From: Liolophura sinensis
Lineage: Eukaryota > Mollusca > Polyplacophora > Chitonida > Chitonidae
Reading direction: 5' to 3'
DNA length: 64,000 bases
NCBI RefSeq assembly: GCF_032854445.1
Contig: NC_088303.1
Location: 29,147,501 to 29,211,500 of the forward strand
The position numbers and the translations under genes were made by a program. The notes beneath the pieces were generated by a model. The model was not told the origin of the DNA. It searched no databases and saw only the letters and a program-made list of their open reading frames with translations. Positions 33,491 through 64,000 of this stretch are shown piece after piece; position 1 is the stretch's first letter, and every line of letters begins with the position of its first letter.

Positions 33491-33807
33491 TTTTGGACAT
33501 GATTTTTCGTGTGAAGTGTACAGGCAGACCAATTATATTACTAATACGTCTGTGGAGTAGTTTAAGCCCAATCAGCTCACAGGTTACGAAATATTTGAAA
33601 TACAAAAATAAGAGGTACGCATGTACCGTTGTGCATGAGAGCCATATAGTATATTTTATAAAATATTATCTCAGCTTTTTTTTACAACATACACACATTC
33701 ACCGAGTCAGTGGTCTTTATCTTCACCATTTCCATATAAGAAGATGCACCAGAAACTGGAGAAGGTTTTCAGTACTTATGTACTGGCAGAGGCTACCGAG
33801 AATTTCC

Positions 33808-33925
33808 GTTTAGCTTAGGTGGAAGAATGTTGGATTTAGGAATAGACGATCGGAGTTCAAGTCTTCGTGTAACCCATGGAGAAAATCCACCAAGTATTAC
33901 ACTTCAGTTACACTCGGTTCGATGA
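33808..33925 (+). mobile_element. Possible tRNA-like SINE head of another family
   Basis: TAGCTTAGGTGG (33,811) fits Pol III box A and AGTTCAAGTC (33,854) resembles box B. The body does not match the main SINE family and no clear tail was found. A decayed tRNA-derived element is the best guess. Confidence 0.3.
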
Positions 33926-36900
33926 AGTCATAATGGCTATTTTGCTATAATCGCACCAATCATGGCCATCGATACATACGAGGAAATGTCACAGGAAAAA
34001 AGATCATCGCTCATTTGTCATAGCCCTCCGTTAGCACAGCGGCACGTGCGTATTGAACAGTGTGTAAGATATTTCATCATGCTATGCCACGATAAATTAT
34101 GACGTCATGGAATCTGTGAATGAACGTATTCACTGTGAAACAATAGTGACATTGTTTTGGCGTGTATCAAAGCCGGAGGAGATAGGGGCACAAGGAAATA
34201 TTTGTAACAGCTACCCATGGTAATAAACTGATTCACAGGAAAATGAGTAAAGCTCCCGAACTTGAGCGTGAAACTAATCCATCTTTTAAACACGAACAGA
34301 ATCACGTTTCATGGCAATTTATATTCACAAAGCTGACATCCTTAATATGAAAAGAAAATCACTAAGATCTCTAGAAACTGTAAATATCAACATGATACTT
34401 ATAAAGAGATATTCTTGATTGGATTTTTTTTAATAGAATGATTTTGTACCCTATATAACGGTCTACCAAACTCTTTCCTGAAAAGTATTTCACCGAAGGG
34501 TATACAAGGTTGATTTAGTGAAGAGAAAACAAACGAGACAAAATAAAATCTTTTTCTTGTATACCCACTAATGTTTTCACTGATTTTTGTTAGTATATAC
34601 AAAAAAAATCCACATCAAACACGGGATTATATGCAGCGAAAAAGAAGATATCCCTCCATCCCAAAATTATAAACGTAGCCTATGTAAGTACACACTTATT
34701 GGAAACCATTTGCTGTGAACTTAAGTTGATACTTAAGGTTGGCTTATTCTAGTACAATCCCAAGTCAACACGTATCAGCCCAGAAGATAGTGTTCAGTTC
34801 ATTGGACACTTTCAGATCACTGAGTCACATGTCAGGCAGTTCAATATTTCACATTCCATGGCATCAATTTCACAGTTGTATTATGAAAGCCTTTGTCATA
34901 TTTGGGGCTTAGTTATAGAGGTTTGGTCGACGTCATTCAATCGCCAGTGTTATTATATTAAACAGGGTGGATCCGGATTAGAGGATCTGGCCGCTTCAGA
35001 AAGAACGCTTGCACCCTCTGTAAGATAGGTGGGTGAAACACAACACCACACCTGTCACGCCTTTACTTCAACACTGTGCAGTCTCCACCCGTACTGCGTC
35101 ACTATATAAATACCAGGTCGTTTTTGGAACGTAACCAACAATTATATACGAAGGAGACATTTTAAAATTGTAAACAAAAGATAAAGGGTGTTTCAAACTG
35201 CAAGTCGCCCATGCACCTGCGTGAAATTGTCAACTTAATAAACCCGTTATTTCGCATAAGCTTCTAGCGATTCTTTTGGCTGGATGCACATGTATTGTGT
35301 AGAAAACGGCGTTATTTACTGTCAAAGTTCGCCGATGAAATTATGATCTAATAAATCATTTTTGCACCAATTCTTCAGAGCGTCGAATCGATGGACTTCT
35401 CTCTGCATATATCGTCAGCACTTTACATCGATTGTGTACAGATATATCATATACCTTCCGACTTTCAACCCAATTTTAAAACGGCCAATATAGAGAAAGC
35501 GACAACACAGTCTGACAATATCATGTCGCTGATTCAACAAAATGTAACGTATTGTATATAACGCAACAGATAGAGTAAGGACAAGCAATGAACATACAGA
35601 TGTGTATTTAGTGCGTCCAGCCCATATATCTGCTATATCTACACCACAGGCTTCTCTATTCACTATATCTGACATCAGGGAACATTTCACACATGTGGAA
35701 TCTGACAATTTCCAATCAATTTAAACACAGCCCATATCGCTTCAATGCTTACACATTTATTATTATTATAATTATTATAATTATTATAATTATTATTATT
35801 ATTATTAGAGATTTCCTAACATGTGTGCTAGCACGACTAGCATGAAAATACTGGGAAACAGGACGTACTATTCTAAAATAGGCGTTCGTACGTTACGATT
35901 TGTCAAATTCTAGAGATTGCACAAAATAACGTTTCCTTTTATGTTTTCGTCCGACTAATCGAATTCGACGAGTCGATACGTCATACTGCACCGCGTAAAC
36001 GCGACAGGGGTCATTAGCGGCCATAGTAGAGTCTTAATGAAATGAGGCTTTATAAAAATCATACTATTGGTGTATAGATTACTAACATTAGTCACGTGAT
36101 TGGTATAATGTGGGTTACATTTTTTCAGGGTTTCCTTCCTTCTGAACGTAAAGGCATACAAAAGTTGATGTTTACACCAAAATTACAGAACATTTCATTA
36201 ATTGTTCGAAGTACCCGAAATGAATCTTAAATATTGGTTAAATGCCAGGTAAGCAAGCAGGCAAACAAATAGACAGAGAGACAGACAAACAAACAAACTG
36301 CTGGATATGCTGACCCTGCTGGTTGAATGATTTAATAACAGGATAAATTAGGGAGCGGCTCGGCTTGTCATTGACTCTATAAATGGATGTTATAATGAAA
36401 AATAATTTATGTAAATGATTATCAAACGACAGAGTGTTGGGGAGAGTTATATAATTATATAACAAGTCATATATGACTGTTCATGTGACGCCCATTATGT
36501 AAGTTACACGTAGGCCTATAGGACCTCGCGCAATCATCCGCAGCTGTCGCACGTTGTTAGTATGCTAGTATTCCTTGGGTTATTGTGAACTGCGCCGCTC
36601 TCACTCTCCGTGGCGCCTTGATATTGATGGTAATATGCTATCCACAATGCTAATGTGGCCCATTGCGCTGTCGTTGATCGTATACTGGCTGGTCCGTCAC
36701 CAATACTAGTGACCAATATAAATGTGTACTACAATACACGTGGGAAAGTTCGTCATTAACGTGCTAAAGGTCGGTAGTTTACTTCGTGGACAACTAAGTT
36801 TCCTCCGCACATAAAACTAGCCGCCTTCGTTAAAATGAAAAACGTTGTGGCGGTGTGACAAGAATAAAATCAAATCAAATCAAATCCACGGGTTATGTCA

Positions 36901-37577
36901 GCAAACACTAGTAATTTGGCAAAGTAGATCACCAGGAAACGGGGTAGGTGAGAGGGGGATAAAATGAAGCGTTGGGGATCGAGTCATACTTTAACATGAT
37001 TCGTACCTGGGACAGATGGCTTTGCGGGTTGTAGTGTAGAGATACATAGTCATTTCCGATGAGGTACATCATCGGTTAGAATGTGTCGATTGTTTTGATC
37101 CCTGAAGAATGCATACAAAATAAAAACTAATATATGAATGACTACCGCGGATGTCTTGACAGGCCGACCTGAAACCTCGCTTGCCTGAATCCCGGACATG
37201 ATCCCAACGGAGTTCGCTGCAGACGTACGAATACTGATTCATCCTTGAGAGGTAGGCAAACTCCTGAACTAGGCATAACAGATTGATCTCTGCAATGTCT
37301 ACGTTACATGATATCACGGAGAGGGGGTGTTTTTACAGATGAAACGCTTTACAACAGCAAAAATCAATCTGAACAATTATTCTTACTGTCATCCCACGTA
37401 TACAACCGCGTGCAATAGATAGGTCATAAAAATAAAGGCTTTCTTTCTTGTCACCAATGTCAATGCGAGAGAACTACTTTCACATCAATCGCATTGACAC
37501 ACGTTATGTCAGTAAATAGGCCATGACATGTGACAGGGTTTACACTACACCGACAATCGTATCCGCCTTATTGCTGA

Positions 37578-37585
37578 TATATAAG
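37578..37585 (+). promoter_or_regulatory. TATA box of gene 2
   Basis: TATATAAG lies 166 bases upstream of the ATG at 37,751, placing a transcription start near 37,608-37,615 and leaving a 5' UTR of about 140 bases. No in-frame ATG competes between. Confidence 0.6.
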
Positions 37586-37750
37586 GGAATGCAATTTCTG
37601 CGAGCTTAGCATGCATGGCTATATAGGCAGCAGAGAACTCACGGAGTCTGTATTTTTCTTTCCATTTAACACCTTGAGAATTTAGTTCTCCTTTTTTTTC
37701 CTTTTTCTTTTTCACTCAAGTTAAACAAGCACAAACAAGCACGCCTGAAA

Positions 37751-60776
<23,026 letters not shown>

Positions 60777-60948
60777 ACTGATTTCCAAGAAAAACAACCC
60801 AGTGGGTGAACGTTCACAACTTTTAGATAACCTATTCATATGCGTATTTATTCTTCACTTGTTTGTATATCCCATGTAGGTCTTTCATCGATCATTATGA
60901 CAATTTTAAAGTGAAAAGTGTTCGTCGGTGTTGCATAAGTACGTGAAA

Positions 60949-60954
60949 AATAAA
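60949..60954 (+). promoter_or_regulatory. Poly(A) signal AATAAA of gene 2
   Basis: Canonical hexamer 172 bases after the stop, in unique sequence, consistent with a short 3' UTR. Confidence 0.7.
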
Positions 60955-61469
60955 GTCACGCGAAATGCTGCATGTCATTTGGAGTTCTTTTCATCCCAAG
61001 CAGCAATATGACTGAAATACCGCCAGTGTGATGTTCAACCAAAATCATTCATTCTTCATTTTGATCGGGCTGATCTGCAGTGGACGTACAGTTGTAGGCC
61101 AGTTTATACGAATTTTAACTGCGCGCTGAAATCGAAGAGGTATCATGTCTGGTGTCTTCGTCATGATACTTCTGTGACGGTAGCACTTACACCCTTCCAC
61201 AAATAGACACAGTATATGTACACACACCAAATGACTCCTCATCGTCATATGACTCAAAAAGTACGATGTAAAATCAAAACATACATATATGCACTGTCTA
61301 TTGATACATGCTATAAAAGAAGTCACCGTAAGTTTTCATGTATGTGTTATTATTTATAGAAAAATATTCCTAGAGCATTCCTGGATAAGGTATTTTCGTC
61401 ATCAACAAATCACTTTTCCACTTAAAAAGACCTTCCATTATCTGGAAAAGCCGCAGATCATGCATCCTT

Positions 61470-61703
61470 GAAGTGAGTTCCACAGCCTAGATCGTTAGGA
61501 CGCTGACTCGCTAGGAGTATCGCGCTCTTGACAAATCCTCCTTTGGCCTTGGTTTTAAATTTGGAGGTTTGTCAGGTATCTGACCAAGGACTTTGCTTTT
61601 ACTCCAGGCAGTCTAGTTTCCTCCATCCATAAACATCTCCCAGTCATATAAATGAAATATTCTTATGCGCTGCATTACCAACCACTCAAATAAATAAAGA
61701 GAA
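61470..61703 (+). mobile_element. SINE, diverged
   Basis: A head-like CCTAGATCGTTAGGACGCTG, TAGTTTCCTCCATCCATAAA core, ATGAAATATTCTTATGCGCT and an AATAAATAAAG tail. Strongly mutated. Confidence 0.6.
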
Positions 61704-61756
61704 ATACCACCCTAGGCAAATCACCTTGAATAAAACTGAATCCATAACAAGGTTTC

Positions 61757-61855
61757 GGGCCAGTTTCATAGAGCTGACTTAGTGTACAGTATCCCTTAGG
61801 TAAGAGATTTTATAGATTTACAAACTTAACTAAGTGCGCTTATGAAACTGGTCCC
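61757..61855. mobile_element. Short palindromic element
   Basis: GGGCCAGTTTCATAGAGCTG at the left and, inverted from the right, GGGACCAGTTTCATAAGCGC. Same terminal design as the element at 20,655-20,784. Confidence 0.65.
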
Positions 61856-62457
61856 TGGAATTTGTAGCTAACGGTCTTAATATGACATAATTAAGGATGT
61901 ACAGCAAAGAGAGTAATATCAGAGCAGCGACGACAGTGTGATAGCTGGCAAATGGTCGCACCGTAACCAATGAAATACGGTCTCTCGTCAATTAACCTCA
62001 ATCATTTACCTCATTACACGCCCTGTAACACCATGGCTTATGCAGAAATAGGTACAGAAACATACAGTGATGTTCATAGCAGTTTATTAGACGCCACTGG
62101 CCTAGAATTACAACGCTGTGTTGTATATTGCATTTAACATACAATAACATTAAAACCGTGCAAAGGGACCAGGCTCCGAGGATGCACAATCGTGGTTTAT
62201 AGGCTACAGCAAGACAGTCTTTTTGATGCGGTGTAAAATGTTTGATGTTTGATGACACAAAATTAGTGTGGATTACTGGAGATACCACTGATATTTGCCA
62301 GCAGTCTCTTGGTAGTTTAAAGCGGGCAGGTGCAATCCAACCAACAAGCTAAACGCCTTTAATAGCCCGATCTGTGGTTATAGGCGGCTAGATATCTCAC
62401 TATGATACATATACATTTGTTATTCGCTCATAACTAGTTATACTAGGAGAAGCAGAA

Positions 62458-62565
62458 GACCGCTTCGGTGGCTTAATGGCTAGATCCCGGTCTCCTCCGA
62501 CCATAGCCGTCGTATAACTGAAATATTGTTAAGCACGTCGTAAACACCAATCAATTAAATCAAAG
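62458..62565 (+). mobile_element. SINE with internal deletion
   Basis: Head AGACCGCTTCGGTGGCTTAA joins directly to TCCTCCGACCATAGCCGTCG and GTAAACACCAATCAATTAAA; the middle including box B is missing. Confidence 0.7.
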
Positions 62566-63227
62566 GCTCTATAACGGCGCATACCTTGATCGGTGTATGT
62601 TACAGTGACTGATGTATCAATCGATTTTTTTTTTATCTACTATGTGACTACTTGGTTTTATAATAGTAATAATAAGTAATTATTGGCCACAGTTCAACCT
62701 AATGACTCTTCGTCGTCATATGATTGAAGAATTGTTAAATACGACCTAACTCCAACGCATACTTACATACAATCCACAGTTCAAGGGAAGTAACTCTGAA
62801 GAACAAAACGGACTCCCAGTACTGTGTTCAATATAAATCATAGTTGTGCAGTTGCAACGACTTATAATTGTGTTAGCCTTGATTTGTCTACGTTTCTACT
62901 GTCATTCTTTGACCTATTAATGCAGTCGCAAGGACTTTCCCAAACTCTGTTCGACAGTGTATTGAAATATTCTCAAAGAAAAGGGGTAACACAAACCAAG
63001 AGATGAAGGAAATTATGCAAAACCCCTTCTTTTGCAATTCCTCCTCGGTAACTGGTCACATTGAGTCCACATTGTGTAGTGGATTGGACAGAAACCTTAT
63101 AGATTCCCCCACTCTCACGGTTTGTGTTGAAGTTGTGTTGCAAGACGGTGCGATTTGTCGTATCGTCTCTTCGAATTCGATTAGTCCATTGAAATCAGGA
63201 CAATTGTTACCTCATTCATTTTCAGTG

Positions 63228-63356
63228 AGAGTGTGTGCTTGGAGTTTAACGTCGCATTGAACAATTTCATATGACGACGAAAGAGTCCTTAGCGTGTATG
63301 TCCTTGAGTGTCCCCCGAAGCGGACTTCTCTACCACCTGAGCCATCTTGGACAGTA
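63228..63356 (-). mobile_element. Second tRNA-derived SINE family, near-complete copy
   Basis: On the minus strand: CCAAGATGGCTCAGGTGGTA (box A), then CTTTCGTCGTCATATG and GCGACGTTAAACTCCAAGCA. Related tails: 61,222-61,290 (TCATCGTCATATGACTCAAA) and 62,697-62,778 (TCTTCGTCGTCATATGATTG, CTAACTCCAACGCATACTTA). Confidence 0.6.
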
Positions 63357-63589
63357 TCATTCATTTTGAATAATTCGACATATCACATCGTGTGAACGTG
63401 GTTTATAAAATATCGCTGGTTTTAATTTTGTTCGTCTAGTCGATTCGACAAATCGAACCGCGTGAACGTCGCCTCAGCTGTCAACGGGCCTCCTCTGGCT
63501 GTCAGCGCAGTCCATATGATTAATTAAATCTACATGTACTTGCATATCCGCAGGCATACCTCAAATATGGAAAATTCGTCAATAACTGA

Positions 63590-63668
63590 CCGAAAAAAAA
63601 AATGGCAACCAGCGTATAAGTGAATATTCTTGAGTATAGCGTTAAGAAACAATCAAATAAATCAAACG
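63590..63668 (+). mobile_element. SINE 3' end
   Basis: GGCAACCAGCGTATAAGTGA then ATATTCTTGAGTATAGCGTT and a CAATCAAATAAATCAAA tail. Confidence 0.7.
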
Positions 63669-64000
63669 AATCTATATAAACCAGTCCCGAAGCCATTAAT
63701 CCTTCCCCGCACAACGTTATAGCTCAAGAGATTACGGCTTCATTCCCTATAAGAGTATAAAGTAATGACAACTTTCTTTGTTTTGTTTTTTTTGGACGAA
63801 TTTTATTTTGAAATAGTTCATGTTTCCTTTAATTTTTTTTTTTAGTTTACGATCCCAATTCAAATACTTTAAACAAAATAGCATTAAATTTAAAGCTGTT
63901 ATAACGATCCATCTAATTAACAGGGGGTTTTACGTTGGATTCAACTTTTAATTTCACAGTAAATTATTATTCTTTGGAATACAACATTGTGATGATTGTC

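Larger units (their letters stand above)
27791..37560. other. Intergenic region between gene 1 and gene 2
   Basis: About 9.8 kb with no exon matching either gene and no long open frame. It holds SINE copies (28.4, 29.3, 31.8, 32.9, 33.3 kb), two palindromic elements (30.05 and 31.3 kb), a C run (33.41 kb), an ATT-rich run near 35,760-35,805 and a weak SINE-like remnant near 36,740-36,890. The rest looks unique and uninformative. Confidence 0.6.
60977..64000. other. Intergenic sequence downstream of gene 2
   Basis: No exon or sustained open frame. It holds SINE copies at about 61,470-61,703, 62,458-62,565 and 63,590-63,668, a palindromic element at 61,757-61,855, and copies of a second SINE family near 61,222, 62,697 and 63,228-63,356. 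Confidence 0.6.

Overview
Eukaryotic genomic DNA, read as a marine lophotrochozoan, most likely a mollusc. The evidence is GT-AG introns, Metazoan secreted-protein domains (CAP, EGF-like, ShK), about two dozen tRNA-derived SINE copies of one family whose tails read AAACACCAATCAAATAAATA, and abundant minisatellites. Species and class cannot be fixed from the sequence alone. No bacterial-type gene, CRISPR array, rRNA or intact tRNA gene was seen.

The window holds two same-strand paralogous genes for secreted, cysteine-rich modular proteins. Gene 1 (exons from 830 to a stop at 27,288-27,290, poly(A) signal 27,763) enters from the left without its 5' end. I recover 41 exons, all phase 1-1 except the terminal one. 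They are arranged as nine tandem modules of the plan ShK(A) - EGF(B) - EGF(C) - ShK(D) - one-cysteine linker(E), giving 18 ShK-like domains, 15 EGF-like domains and 8 linkers (about 1,410 codons in the window). Three exons carry single-base indels (D5, A6, C8).

A gene-poor stretch (27.8-37.5 kb) of SINEs and small inverted-repeat elements separates it from gene 2. Gene 2 (TATA box 37,578, ATG 37,751, stop 60,774-60,776, poly(A) signal 60,949) is complete, with 14 coding exons summing to exactly 518 codons plus stop: signal peptide, lysine-rich pro-region, CAP domain, cysteine-rich hinge, EGF, ShK, linker, ShK, linker, ShK. The shared exon types and phases show that gene 1 is an expanded relative of the 3' half of gene 2. 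Its CAP part, if any, would lie left of the window.

The most unusual feature is that three minisatellites start or end exactly on a real splice junction and repeat that splice site: 11 acceptor copies at 98-bp spacing before exon D1, 11 donor copies at mostly 67-bp spacing after gene 2 exon 12, and a 45-bp donor-derived array after gene 2 exon 8. A second notable pattern is a shared cysteine change: every A-type ShK has seven cysteines instead of six, and every recovered linker next to one has a single cysteine, suggesting a fourth disulfide between linker and ShK.

The right end (61-64 kb) is intergenic with SINE copies of two families. All exon calls come from reading splice signals, phase and cysteine spacing by eye; no alignment or transcript data were available.
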